The notes beneath the pieces were generated by a model, which saw only the letters and a list, made by a program, of their open reading frames with translations, was not told where the DNA came from and did not search any database. The position numbers were made by a program, and so were the translations under genes. Shown one piece after another: positions 43,212 through 55,093 of a stretch of DNA of 64,000 nt (positions are counted from its first letter, which is position 1; every line of letters begins with the position of its first letter). This DNA is from Dipteris shenzhenensis (lineage: Eukaryota; Polypodiophyta; Polypodiopsida; Gleicheniales): the NCBI GenBank assembly GCA_047967505.1, contig CM106538.1; one strand, written 5' to 3'.

Positions 43212-45931
43212 ATGTTCTTTATAATGGTTGTTACAGCTTGTTTGCAAAGGAAACTCACAAAGGAGATGGCTACAAAATTTATTCCGGGGATGGAGGTGAT
43301 TTTATGTTTCAAAAGAGAAGTAGTTGCATTTGCTACAATCCATGAAAGTGATCCAAATTCTATTTGTCACTCTAGAAGACTTGGCGAAGATAAGGTGGCG
43401 GTTATCGTATCAAGGATTCTTAGTGCACATGTTGAGCTAAAGCATAAGTGTGGGGATATGGAAATCCTTGGAGATGTTATGCCCTATAATACTTCCAACA
43501 AAGCATTTATTACATGGGACAGAGATGAGACTTATCCAACACATGTCATCAGGAATACAAAGTGCATATCTTTGGATTTTAGAGTGGGAGATATTTTACA
43601 AATGTTATCATTTTCAAATAAGTATGTAGCAGAAGGTCAAGTCTTGGGATTTGAACAAGTTGAACACTGGACATTTGCGCAGATGAGAATTCAAAAAGTT
43701 ACTGATGATGGTATGGATGATAACTCAATGTCATTGGATGGTCCCTACTATGAGGTAGGTAAGGATTTGAGATGGAGCATGCAATTTTTAAAGATTGGAA
43801 AGACTCGGCATGTGGTTTTTAATGATAAACATAATGTATACTACAACATCAAAGAATTGAAAGAATATGCCAATGTACCAAGCTCTATTCCTTCAGAGAT
43901 GGATGATTCCAATGCACTCAACTATAGCACTGACGTCTTATCAGAAGTCGATGAGTTCATTGGTACCGAGAAAGAAAAATATTTCACAAGTGATGCCTTA
44001 TCCGGGGTGGATGAGTTCATGCACATTGAGAAGCAAAGATGTCAAAAGTGTTATATTTTCAAGCATGGATGGCTTCATGGATACTGATAAAGTACTTGGA
44101 GTCAAAGCAGGTAACTATGGAATTATGGAAATCATGCACGATAGTATAATGAGTGATGTTATCTCTGGAGTAGAGGAGTTTTGAGACTATGGAGTTATGA
44201 AATCCATAGAAAGTGCATCAATGAGCGATGTTCTCTCAGGAATAGATGAGTTTGAAGATCATTCTGGACACTCTATCACCACTGACTATGGAGTTATGAA
44301 ATCCATAGAAAGTGCATCAATGAGTGATGTTCTCTCAGGAATAGATGAGTTTGAAGATCATTCGGGACACTCTAATGCCATTGTGACAAGTGGTTCTACG
44401 ATTGTATCAAAAGTAGGGATGAAGCTATTTCTCACCCAAATGAGTACATGTGCATTATTGTAGATGGTATGGATCAAAATACAACAACATTACCTCGATT
44501 CGTTAACACTCCACCTAAGCTACAAGGCAAATACTTTTTAAAGACACATCTATGTGGAGTGTTAGTGCACGGATTTAAGTTTTTTGCAGACATATGGATT
44601 GATTCCTTGCATCTACACGATAGCAATCAAGTTGTAACATCCGTTATGAAGGCAATTCACAATGTACATGCAGAAAAAGGTCGCCTACCAGCAACTTTGA
44701 GAGTACAAGCAGACAATTGTGGACGACAGAATAAGAATGTACTCTTCTTTGCATTTTGCTCAATGCTAATCGCTCATAGAATCTTCAATGAGATTGAAGT
44801 TGGGTTTTTGTTGGTTGGGCACACACATGAGGATATCGATCAGGTATTTAGCACAGTTTCAAGAGAACTAAAACACAAGGACATGGAGACAATGGATGAC
44901 TTGATAAGAAAATGTGGGAGGCAAGTTGGTGGCCGTAAGGAAGGAACAATATGCTCAATGGTTGAGAGGATGTATGATTGGAAGAGCTTTATTCTACCTT
45001 TCATACAAAAAGGTGGTGATGCCCTGATTGGTCATAGCGCTCCACACTATTTTCGATTTTTCTTTAAGGATGAAAAACCAGTGATGCAATGGCAACACTA
45101 TTCTGTTGATACAAAATGGGAACCTGAAGAACCTTACTCTCTCTTAACTTCAATCCCGAGCAAAGAAATGCATCCAAATGGGCTCCTATAAAAGAATTCA
45201 GCGAGAAATCCAAAGGTGAAATAGAAGGCTTAAAAGCTTTTATTGCATACAAAGAGGAAATGCTCCGGAGATTTCCTGATTGGAAGCCCTCTTGGAAGGA
45301 ACACACTACTGTTGTAATTAGCAAGACCTACCAATTGATAAAGGACCTTGCAAAAATGCGAGAAGATGATATTAAGGCAGAACGGCCTTTATTTTGGCCA
45401 AATGTTGGTAATGACTTGCGTCCAGCATGTGGTCTCTTTGAAAATGAGTTTGAATCGTTGCTCCCACGTCCATATTGTGGACCCATGAAGAGAGAGTTTA
45501 TGCCACAAATAGACATAGATGTCCATTGTTTTGTTGCAGTTCGACCATCGGATGATGAACATGAGAATGTGAAGTTTTGGGTTGCGAAAGTAGTTGACGT
45601 GAGCATGGATGACCGGGGGAGAGCTAGAACATTTACAGCGGTATGGTATGAGCCAAGGGGCAGGAAGGAGAACCAAGATAACAATACATTGTATAGTAGT
45701 TGTTTGAAAAAGGAATGGGTCCCAAACCATGAAGCAATTTCAAGACTTTCCACAGAGACAGTCATAGTATCTTGGAAATCAAGGTCAAAGAAAACAAAGA
45801 AGCACATGGGGTATGATGTAGAAGACAAAATAAAATTACCGCAACCAATTATTACGCACATTACAGAGTTCACAAAGATGCTCGCCCGGGAGGAAGTAGA
45901 AGGAGATAGTGCAAATGAAGAATGCCCATGA
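43212..45931 (+). pseudogene. DUF7869-like transposase candidate, internally deleted
   Basis: Collinear with the 1254-codon frame of element A but broken. The first 280 or so codons are open, then a small deletion shifts the frame near 44028. A CAA codon became TGA near 44182. At about 44420 some 1040 bases are missing relative to A (A positions about 2826-3864, residues about 406-752), removing the Cys/His-rich part and the CxxC pair. The core with DGMDQN, QADNCGRQNKN and GHTHEDIDQ is intact in an open frame at 44448-45191, and the C-terminal module follows after another shift near 45170. It cannot make a full protein. Confidence 0.75.
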
Positions 45932-46598
45932 TAACACCATTCAAATATCGAGAAAGAGTGAAGGTGGTGGTGGTTGTCAGATGAGAGTGAATGAAGATGG
46001 CACCCAAGCGACAAGTGACGACAAAAAGGACATTCTGAACAAGCAAATGTTTGGATCGCTCATTTCTGTGATCATGATAGAAAAGGACATTCAAACAAGC
46101 AAATGTTTGGATCGCCCATTTGTACTAAACTCATTGCAAAGGAAAAATTAAATTATTGAAAAGGCCACAGGAGATCCTTTGTACAAAGACTCATCCAGAG
46201 CAATATTTGTTGTAAAACTTATGACATGATAATGTAAAATTGCAAGCATAGCTATTGCTATTTTTTGGAGTACAAAAGAGGCTTCCATCATGTCTCATGT
46301 CTATATAAACCTTTTAATTTCGTTGTGAATCCTCAATAGCATGGTTTTTCATGGATTTAAACTAATAACTCGGATTTTTTATTTTAAGAATATGATTCTT
46401 ATAAACAAGAAATACAAATTTAGGATTTAATAGTAGTTTTTGCATTATTTGTACAACATTGTAGAGAGATATTTTGAAATGTCTTATGTGAAAATGATAG
46501 TGCCAGAAAGTAAACTTTTGATTCTCGAATGACAGTTTCATAAAGTAAACTTTTCATTTGGGAAGGATTTTAAGGAATAGTCCAAAAGTAGACATATG
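45932..46598. other. subterminal region of element B, right
   Basis: AT-rich, collinear with 1315-567. It carries the paired words aagcaaatgtttggatcgc (about 46040 and 46098). No gene is seen. Confidence 0.5.
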
Positions 46599-46624
46599 AG
46601 TCCAAAATTAATGAAATAAGTGTT
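46599..46624 (-). repeat. right terminal inverted repeat of element B
   Basis: Reverse complement of 28936-28961, 26 of 26 bases. Confidence 0.85.
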
Positions 46625-46628
46625 AATC
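46625..46628 (+). other. target site duplication of element B, right
   Basis: AATC, matching 28932-28935. Confidence 0.65.
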
Positions 46629-47396
46629 GGATACCATCCAACAACCAGAATGCAGTAGCAAAGAGCAGCTACATCATAATGAGGAAGAAGATGTCTCTAA
46701 TGTGCATAGCAACACTCTAAAATAGAGGAAGGAGACCATCTCAAAGGCAAAAGGCACAGAGCAGGATGATAATTTCTTCAAAGAGCTATTAAAGTCCAAG
46801 GTGCAAATCACATTGGACCAACTATTAAATCTTATACCAGCATTCAAGGAGAAATTGTTTCAAGGTTTGGAAGGAGACAACCAACCCAAGGCACCAGTGA
46901 CTATTATGGAAGACGACGAAGAGGAGTCTCTAGAAATCTATAAATCAATAATAGAATAGGTAAATTAAAGATTTCCCACAATTAATGTATAATACAAAAG
47001 GTAATAAATACCAGATGTCCTGATTGATGGAGGATAAGGTGTTAACATATTATCTGAGGAGTTATTCAAGAAATTTTGCTACAATGAGTTGGCTCCAGCA
47101 CCATTCCAAGTGAGAATGGCTGATCAAAGAAGAATCCAACCACTTGGTATTCTCAGAGGCCAGGAAATTAGCATTTGGCGATTGAGTTGCACTGTTACAT
47201 TTATTGTACTCAAAATGGAAGAGAAAGATAGTTCCTACTCCATGTTATTAGGTAGACCTTGGCTGAGAGCTGCAAGAGTGAAACAAGATTGGGGAGCTAA
47301 GAGAATCACAATAAAAAAAGGTAAGAAAAAGTTTAAGATTTGCCAAACATCTAAAAGAAGTTTAAGGAAATCTTTAAGGATTTTGGACTTGCTATA
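46629..47396 (+). pseudogene. Ty3/gypsy gag end and aspartic protease, right of element B
   Basis: Resumes the reading broken at 28931. A charged stretch (NNFFKELLKSKVQIT-like, then EEESLEIYKSI) is followed by IPDVLIDGG-stop-GVNILSEEL, the aspartic protease active-site region of plant gypsy elements, and SSYSMLLGRPWLRAARV, the second protease landmark. The Ser of the active-site D-x-G-S-G region is a stop and others precede it, so it is dead. Reverse transcriptase is missing. Confidence 0.65.
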
Positions 47397-47627
47397 AACT
47401 GAGAAGTTGTAGATTTTCCTACAAGATACATTTCTTATGTTTATACTTTTTGCATCGGAGCTACCGTGCAAAAGCTATTGGCTGGTTTTGGGATGCCCTG
47501 AGGTCACTTACAGCAGAACATGTATTTGTGAGTGACAGTGTGGCTGTTGTCATTGCAATTGATATTTTTGGGGCTTGAGTTTGGTACATTGGTGCAGTGT
47601 ATCCTGGTTGTTCTGTCATCCACTGTG
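47397..47627. other. junction between gypsy remnant and copia 3
   Basis: No LTR or primer-binding site of copia 3 is visible. The exact boundary lies somewhere in this interval. Confidence 0.3.
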
Positions 47628-48420
47628 ATGGCTTCGGCGTCAGAGAATGCATTGTTTAACATTGAGAAGTTGGATGGTACAAACTTCTATTGGAAGGAGC
47701 AAATCTACAATGTTTTGGTGCAGAAGAAGCAAGTAAAGCCTATAAAACACAAAGGCATAAAGCCAGAGGATTGGGAAGATAATGAAGATTGGAAGCAATT
47801 GGATGAGCTTGCACGCTCCACGATCATGCTCACACTTTCAAAATTGGTGTATTTCAATGTGAAAGATACTGAAGGTGGTGCCCAAGGTGTGTGGACAAAG
47901 TTGCATGATCTTTATGAGAAACAGAGTGCCGCTTGTCAAGTGTATTAGCTGAAGAAACTCATAGATCTTCTCATGAAAGAAGGGACTTCAATGTCTAGCC
48001 ATTTAAATGAGTTTAACACAATTTTTAGTCAACTTTCAGCTCATAAAATTACCTTTGATGACTCAGTTAAGGCAATGTTCTTATTGGTCACTCTTCCTGA
48101 AAGGTTGGACACTTTTAGGACTGCTATAAGCAATTCACAGCCCGTGCAGGAGGCCTGACAAGTAGTGATGTTGAGAGTAGCCTTCTCACTAAGGAGGTAA
48201 GTAGAAAGAACAATGCTGGAACTAAAAGTTCAAGTGCTCTCAATGTGAGAGGGAGGTCATATTCCAGGGGAAAATACCACGACAGAAATACAAGCAAATC
48301 TAGAGGAAAATCCCATGCCAAAAAGGATTTGGAATGCTTCTACTGTGGGAAGAAAGGCCATTTCAAAAAGGATTTCTACAAATGGAAGAATGATAAAGGC
48401 AAAGGCAAAGGTAATGTGTA
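47628..48420 (+). pseudogene. copia 3 gag
   Basis: ATG 47628 opens MASASENALFNIEKLDGTNF, a copia Gag related to copia 4 and 5. A TAG ends the first part at 47946-47948, a shift follows near 48158, and the zinc knuckle CFYCGKKGHFKKDF has Phe in place of the last Cys. TAG 48418-48420 ends it. Confidence 0.8.
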
Positions 48421-50377
48421 GCCCAAGAAGGAAGAGAAATCCACGGTCAATATACAAGAAGTGAATGCCATAAGAAACAATAGTGATGAGGGTGACATTC
48501 TTTATGCCTCTATGTTTGAGCATGCTTTTCTTATGACTAGTGATGATGCATTGTCACAGAATTGGATACTAGACTCAGGAGCATCTTTCCATGTCACTCC
48601 ACATAGGGAGTGGTTTAGCATTTATGATGCAGGAAGGAAAGGAACTGTGAGACTTGGAAATGATTATCCATGTGACATTGTTGGAGTGGGAGATATCCAC
48701 TTTTCTCTTCCTAATGGTTCTATATTTGTACTCAAGAATGTTAGGCATGTTCCAAATATGAAAAAGAACTTGATAAGTACGGGACAGCTTGATGATGATG
48801 GCTATCATGTGTTTTTTGGCAACAATACATGGAAAATTAGCAAAGGGTCACTTGTGATTGCTAGATGTTCCAAGCATGGAACATTGTACTCAATGCAGGT
48901 GTCAGGCATAAGAGATAATGTAATCAATGTGACCGAGCAGCCATCCATCTCTTTGTGGCATCGTCGGTTGGGACACATGAGCATGACAGGAATGAAGATA
49001 CTTTTTGGTTTGCAGTATGTTCCCGTGTTTAATTTTTTAGATTTTAGCATGTGTGAGCATTACATGTATGGGAAGCAAACACGGCCTTCATAAAAAATCT
49101 TTGGGCAAGAAGAGGCTTGAACCATTGGAGTTAGTTCACAGTGATGTGTGTGGACCTATGCTTACTGTCTCATTGGGTGGTGCTTCTTACTTTGCTACTT
49201 TCATTGATGATGCTACATGGAAGGTGTGGGTCTATCCTCTTCGGAAGAAGAGTGATGTCTTTGATGCATTTCAAAAGTTCTTAGCATTTGCTAAAAATCA
49301 GTCAGGCAAGAATCTCAAATGCTTGCGCACTGATAATGGAGGAGAGCATACCTCTCACGCATTTAAAAATTTTTGTGAGCTATGTGGCATCAAGCAAGAG
49401 TTGACTACTCCTGAGAATCCTTCTCAGAATGGGGTTGCTAAGAAGATGAATAGAACAATTCAAGAAAGGAATATAAGCATGCTTTCTAATGCCAGTCTAC
49501 CTCATGGCTTTTGGGTTGAGTCTATCAAGACAGCAGTAAATCTTATCAATGGATCGCCTAGCAAGCCACTAGATGGGAAAGTGCCAGAAGAGGTTTGGTC
49601 AGGCAAGCCACCATCTTGTGGGCATCTTCGTGTATTTGGTTGTGAAGCTTATGTTCATATCTCTAAGGAAAAATGCAGCAAGCTTGATCCAAAGTCAAGG
49701 AAGTGCATTTTTCTTGGATATGGTGATTCAGGCGAGATGGGATACCGATTGTGGGATCCATAAGCCAAGAAGATAGTACGCAGCCATCATATTATCTTTA
49801 ATGAGGATAAGATGCACAAGAAGCCAGAAAATACTATTGAGATACGTAGAGTGGTGTTTCAAGAGGATGGACAACCACCATATGAGAGGCATACACAACC
49901 TATTCCACATGATAAAGGGCATGGACAACCCATAGATCGTGAGGTGGGAGAGCCACATCTAGGTGGACAACCTCAGGTTATGCTGGAAAATCAGTTGGGA
50001 TAGCAAGATGCTCATGGTGAGCAAGTGTTGAGACATTCCACTAGAGTCTCACGACCTCCACAGAGATATGCTCCATCTCTAGATTATGTCATGTTGACAG
50101 ATTGTGGTGAGCCTTCATGCTTTGAGGATGCTATGCCTAGGAATGACAAGCATAAGTGGGAAAAGGCTATGCAGTCATAGATGGATTCTTTGATGAAGAA
50201 TGCTACTTGGGATTTGGTCTATTTGCCCAAAGGAAAGCATGCATTGCCATGCAAATGGGTTTACAAGCTGAAGATGTCTCTAGCAGATGCATTACCTAAG
50301 TATAAGGCAAGGTTGGTAACCAAGGGTTTTAAGCAGGAGAAGGGTATTGAATTTGATGAGATCTTTTCCTCAGTGCT
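48421..50377 (+). pseudogene. copia 3 protease, integrase and start of reverse transcriptase
   Basis: Protease WILDSGASFHVT, pre-integrase block LWHRRLGHMSMTG ... CEHYMYGK (a Cys lost), integrase core with VHSDVCGPM, RTDNGGEH and NGVAKKMNR (the expected catalytic Glu is Lys). The RT opening ATWDLVYLPKGKHALPCKWV runs to FDEIFSSVL. A shift occurs near 49090 and stops lie at about 49763, 50002 and 50180. It breaks at about 50377, where copia 4 starts on the other strand. Confidence 0.85.
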
Positions 50378-53061
50378 GTGACCTTCATTTTGTAGACCCA
50401 TTTACATGGCAATGCTTTCTTTCCATGTGGCAAAGAAACCAAGTCCCAAGTCTTATTCTTCATAAGTGAACTCATCTCTGATTGCATAGCATACTTCCAC
50501 TTGCGTTGATCCTCACGCATCATAGCCTCTCTGTAGCAAGAAGGCTCCCCGCAATCAGTAAGCATCACATAGTCTATCCCTGGAACAAACCTATCAGGCG
50601 GTCTAGACACTCTAGATGATCTTCTCAAGGGCATTTCAGCTTGCTGTCCCACTTGCATATCAGCCACATTTGGCTCATCATTTCCACCAATAGATGATCC
50701 ATCATCTACCCTTGATTGTATACCTGTGGGAGTACTTGGTTGTACCATTTCTTGCACATTTGGTGCATGGACAGCTTGCTGCCTATCAACATATGCAGGT
50801 GGATTCACATCCTGGAAAGTGATTCTCCTCATTTCCACATCCCTCATGGGTGCCTTATGCATCTTCTTCTCATTGAAGACCACATCATGGCTGCGTATGA
50901 TCTTCTTTGCTTCTGGATCCCAGAGACGATAGCCCATCTCTCCACTTTCACCATAACCTAGAAAGATGCATTTCCTAGACTTAGGATCTAGCTTCTTTCG
51001 AAGCTCTTTTGGCACATGTGCATATGCCTCACACCCAAATATACGCAAATGAGAGTAAGAGGGCTTCTTGCCACTCCATGCCTCTTCAGGAATACCACCA
51101 TCCAAACTCTTACTAGGTGATCTATTGATCACATGCACTGCAGTCTTCATTGCCTCAGCCCAAAAACCACCAGAAAGACTTGCATTGGAAAGCATGCATT
51201 GCAACCTTTCTTGAATGGTACAATTCATCTTTTCTGCAACTGGATTTTGCTCTGGAGTACGAGGGGATGTGAGCTCCCTCTTAATCCCATGTGTATCACA
51301 GAAATGCTGAAAGTCATGAGAGAGATACTCTCCACCATTGTCAGTCCGTAGGCATTTAAGCATTCTAGTTGACTGATTCTCAACCAAGGCCAGCCATTTC
51401 TGAAATACCTGGAACACATCACTCTTCCGAGCTATAGCATAAGCCCACACTTTCCTAGTTGCATCATCAATGAATGTCACATAGTATTCAGCCCCGCCTA
51501 ATGACCGTGTAGGCATGGGACCACATACGTCTGAATGCACCAAATCAAGCATTTCAAACTCTTTCTTTCCCCTTCTTTTATGGGCTGATTTAGTCTGCTT
51601 CCCATAGAGACAGTGCTCACAAAATTCAAAATCAGAGAAACTCAAATGCGGTACATAACCCAAACGGCATAAGAGTTTCATTCCATTCTGGCTCATGTGC
51701 CCCAACCTGCAATGCCACAAAAAAGTGCTTGGCTGCTCGGTTATTGCAACAACATGATCAAATACCCCTGATACATGTAAGGGATACAAAGTCCCACACT
51801 TGGCACCCCTGGCCAAAAGCATAGAGCCCTTCTGAATTTTCCAACTCTGAAAGCCAAAAGTGGTGTGAAAACCAGCATCATCTAGTTGACCCACTGAAAT
51901 AAGACTCTTGGTCAGCTTAGGCACATGTCTCACATGTTTCAAAACAAATGCAGACCCATTTGCAAAAGAAAACTTTATGTCACCTGCTCCCACTATGTCA
52001 CATGCATAGTCATTTCCAAGATGCACACAACCTGTCTTTCCACTATCATAAGTGGAGAACCATTCCCTATGGGGAGTAACATGGAATGAAGCACCAGAAT
52101 CCAAAATCCAATCCTGGTAATATGCATCATCTGAAGTGGTAAGCAACTCTGCAGATAAACTATACATGAAGAGAACATCATTGTCACTATCACGTGTGAC
52201 TGCATTGATCTCCTCGATCTTCACTTTTCCTTTGTCCTCCCTTGGACTCTCTTCCTTTTGATTTGCACCCCAATTTGCATTCTTTTTCTTATCCTTTTGC
52301 TCTCTTTTCAGCTTGTAGCAATCCTTTTTCATATGGGCCTTCTTGCCACAATGGTAACACTCAATGTTCCGTGCCCTAGATTTGCTACGTGACTTCCCTC
52401 TTTCTTGGGACTTCCCCCTGAACTGTGATCTGCCCCTTTGCACATTTAAGGCTGCATCCTGCTTGTTGCCATCCATAGACTTCCGTCTAATCTCCTCGGC
52501 CAACAAGCTACCCACAACATCATCAAATTTTAGTACTCCACTAGGTGCAGAGTTACTAACAGCTGTACGGAAGGTATCCCATGAGGATGGCAATGAACAT
52601 AAGAGAAATATTGCCTTAGTCTCCGCATCAAAATTCATCTTCTGAGCCTGAAGCTGGCTGAAAATAATATTGAATTCATTCAAGTGAAAAGCAATGGAGA
52701 CCCCTTCCTTCATCCTCAGCTCAAACAACCTCTTCATGAAGTAAACTTTATTAGAGGCAGTTTCCTTCTCATAAGTGGCACACAGTTTCTTCCACAAATC
52801 TTCCGTAGTCTGCTCATTTACTACTGTGAAATAAACTGACTCTGCAAGATGAAGTCTAATAGTAGACTTTGCTAATGCATCCAACTCATTCCAATCATCC
52901 TCAGACATATTTGCAGGCTTAGCTTCAATCCCTGCCAAGGGTTTAATCTGCTTCTTTTGAATAAGCACATCCCTTATTTGTTCTTTCCACAAAGAAAAGT
53001 TTGTCCCATCAAACTTTTTAATGCTGAAAAACTCCTTTTCAGGCATGGAAGAGGATGCCAT
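50378..53061 (-). CDS. copia 4 gag-pol, open but truncated in reverse transcriptase
   Basis: A single uninterrupted frame from ATG 53061: Gag (EFFSIKKFDGTNFSLWKEQ), zinc knuckle CYHCGKKAHMKKDC, protease WILDSGASFHVT, HHCC block LWHCRLGHMSQNG ... CEHCLYGK, integrase core with VHSDVCGPM, RTDNGGEYLS and EKMN. The RT start is KTWDLVSLPHGKKALPCKWV. Sequence beyond K-M-K-V is from copia 3 on the opposite strand. The open frame implies recent activity before truncation. Confidence 0.85.
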
Positions 53062-54485
53062 GATGCAAATAAAGCAAAATCCCAAATGCTAGTGCCTGCA
53101 AGAGAGAATCACACCAAATACCAAGTGCACCCAAATGTGTATGCCACAATAGAGTGAAATATCACCAAAACTCAAAGCTCAAAGCATCAAAAGATGCATC
53201 TGACTCATGTGCATATACTATGCATCCATATGAGCAAATCTGGCCCAAAAGGAAATGCCAATAAGTGCCAAATGACTCAAGCATAAACACCGTCCACTGG
53301 CATATGCATCAATAATATCTCATCCAAGAGAGCATAGCACTATCAGTGCATCACTTGCAATGTGTCAAAGCTGTCCCTCAACATAAAATAGCATCCATGT
53401 GCAAAGCGTCCATAAAAAATAGCATCCCACAAGGCAATTTGGGCCTATCAGCGCATCCAACAAGGACCGCAATGCATCCAAATGGCCTATAAATCATCCA
53501 CTGCAACCCAATGCATACCACGAATGAGTGCACACTGCTCAAACTGCAACCAGAGTGATCTGCATAAGGTATGCTCAAGAAATCATAGTCCCACGGTAAT
53601 GAGCGCTACTGAAAATAGAACCTGAGATGCCTCAAAACATGGGCGCCATTGCATAATCGGACTCAGCAAGAAAATATGCAAATATCTCTCTTCTGCCAGA
53701 ACTCCAAAATCCCAACCGATGAGTGAGAAACGGGAGTCAATACTTATCCACTGCCATGTGGCATAAATCTAAGGTTTCAAAACCTTAGAATGAAAAATGC
53801 ATAACAGAGAGACGAAATCGAATACACAGAGATTTATAACTCTGAAAATCCTCCACCGAATCACGCAAGAACTGATAGGTAGGGGTTTTTGGGCGTCCGG
53901 AATGCAATGGGACAGACGGTTTTGGAAACCGTGGTCTCAATCACTGGGTCCAACACATGGACTGAAAAACGTTTTTTGAAACAGAGCTATCTGTAAACTC
54001 CACCGGAGTGCGAATGATGAGCAACATAGAAGTTTTAGGACTCCTGAGTCCACCGGAACTAACAGATCTGCAAATGGTTGCTCCAAACTTGAGTTCCAAC
54101 ACCCGGGCAAAAAACGCAGAAACTGACACTGTGAGTCAGAAATCCACTGAAATGATCCCGGATTCAAGAATAAAGGTGTTTCCAGGCTCCTGAAGTAATG
54201 TGGATACCAAAAGCAAGCAATAGTTGCCTCTACAAGTCAATACGGAGTCTCTGTCATCGAACGGAACAGGGAAAAGCTCAAAAAACGACTTTTTCTTTGA
54301 AAGCTCTTAACAGGCTCTCAAAACCACTTCGTAAAGCCAAAGTGACTTTTCCAAAGGTTCCTCCAAGGTCTCTGCACACTTGGATGCAAGTAAAGTCACC
54401 CACAAAGCTTCCCACAGAGCTTCTCCTTCCTCCCACAGAGCTGCTGAGCTTCCAGCATTCACGCACGCTCAGCTAGATCACCCGG
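53062..54485 (-). other. leader of copia 4
   Basis: 1.4 kb with no long frame between primer-binding site and gag, collinear with the leader of copia 5 (59150-60559). The similarity is high throughout, so it is a family property. Confidence 0.7.
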
Positions 54486-54497
54486 GCTCTGATACCA
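54486..54497 (-). other. primer-binding site of copia 4
   Basis: GCTCTGATACCA on plus, that is TGGTATCAGAGC on the element strand, two bases inside the LTR. Confidence 0.95.
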
Positions 54498-54499
54498 GT

Positions 54500-54670
54500 T
54501 GAGAGTGCTCTCAACGGAAGCAAGAAGGGAAGAAGGAGAGAGAGAGATAGAGAGCCACACAAGTTTCGGTGGGTGCAGAACCACCCTAATCTTCTTTTTC
54601 ATTCATTTATATATGTGTTTGAGTATTGTACATAACCGGGGTTAAGGCACAGTGACCTTTAACCCCCACA
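54500..54670 (-). repeat. 5' LTR of copia 4
   Basis: 171 bases from TGTGGGGGTTAAAGG to GAGAGCACTCTCA on the minus strand. It differs by several bases and small indels from the copia 5 LTRs. Confidence 0.9.
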
Positions 54671-54867
54671 GGGGGTGCATATTCTTCAAGCGGAACTTCA
54701 AAAGAAACTGTCTTCTACTCAAATGCTGGAAGAGGTAGAGGCAGAGGTAGAGGAGGCCGATCTGCAGGCCGTGGTAGAAATCAGAATATGCAGCAAACTC
54801 AAGAAAACCAGTCCTATGCAGGAGGACGTGGTAACTCTAGAGGCAGGGGGAGCTAAAGAGGCCGTGG
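54671..54867 (+). pseudogene. copia 6 gag fragment between copia 4 and copia 5
   Basis: Collinear with 13243-13440 of copia 1: the region from the Ser-rich end of Gag through the Arg-Gly-rich stretch (RGRGRGGRSAGRGRNQNMQQ). It confirms that the 137 bases in copia 2 are an insertion, because here the flanks are adjacent. One in-frame stop (gagctaaag) is present. Confidence 0.8.
54863..54867 (+). other. target site duplication of copia 5, left
   Basis: CGTGG, repeated at 60747-60751. Confidence 0.85.
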
Positions 54868-55040
54868 TGAGAGTGCTCTCAACGGAAGCAAGAACGGAAG
54901 AAGGAGAGAGAGAGAGACGGAGAGCCACACACGTTTTGGTGGGTGCAGAACCACCCTAATCTTCTTTTTCATTCATTTATATATGTGTTTGAGTATTGTA
55001 CATAACTGGGGTTAAGGCACAGTGACCTTTAACCCCCACA
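54868..55040 (-). repeat. 3' LTR of copia 5
   Basis: 173 bases, TGTGGGGG...CTCTCA on the minus strand, preceded by a purine-rich tract (AAGTGGGAGGT). Confidence 0.95.
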
Positions 55041-55093
55041 ACCTCCCACTTAAAGGACAATGTGCCTTTAAGGGAGAACAACCAGTGAGCATA

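Larger units (their letters stand above)
28936..46624. mobile_element. giant TIR DNA transposon copy B, 17.7 kb, both ends present
   Basis: Bounded by 26-base inverted repeats and flanked by AATC on both sides, inside a gypsy gag-pol relic that supplies an empty-site reading. It carries, left to right: AT-rich subterminal repeats, a 99-codon frame (-), the two-domain Ulp1-like and methyltransferase-like gene (-), its first intron with the purine array, promoter, G-rich minisatellite, telomere-like array and the transposase-like gene (+). TIR sequence and four-base duplication do not fit the usual values for MULE (9-11), hAT (8), CACTA (3) or PIF (3). I therefore leave it unclassified. Confidence 0.8.
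50378..54670 (-). mobile_element. Ty1/copia element 4, 3'-truncated
   Basis: Runs leftward from its 5' LTR (54670-54500) through primer-binding site, 1.4-kb leader and gag-pol to a break in the first RT block at 50378. The 3' LTR, most of RT and RNase H are missing. Same family as copia 5. On the LTR side it abuts copia 6 sequence (gggggtgcat), so it inserted into copia 6 gag. Confidence 0.9.

Noticed and set aside
28936-46624. Classification as a Mutator-like element with Ulp1 (Kaonashi type)
   Set aside because: Ulp1-like domains fit, but TIRs are short, the duplication is four bases instead of 9-11, and no MULE transposase motif is seen.
541-46624. One giant palindromic element from 541 to 46624
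   Set aside because: A TIR and target duplication at 28936 define B as a separate unit, and A breaks into copia sequence at 12614.
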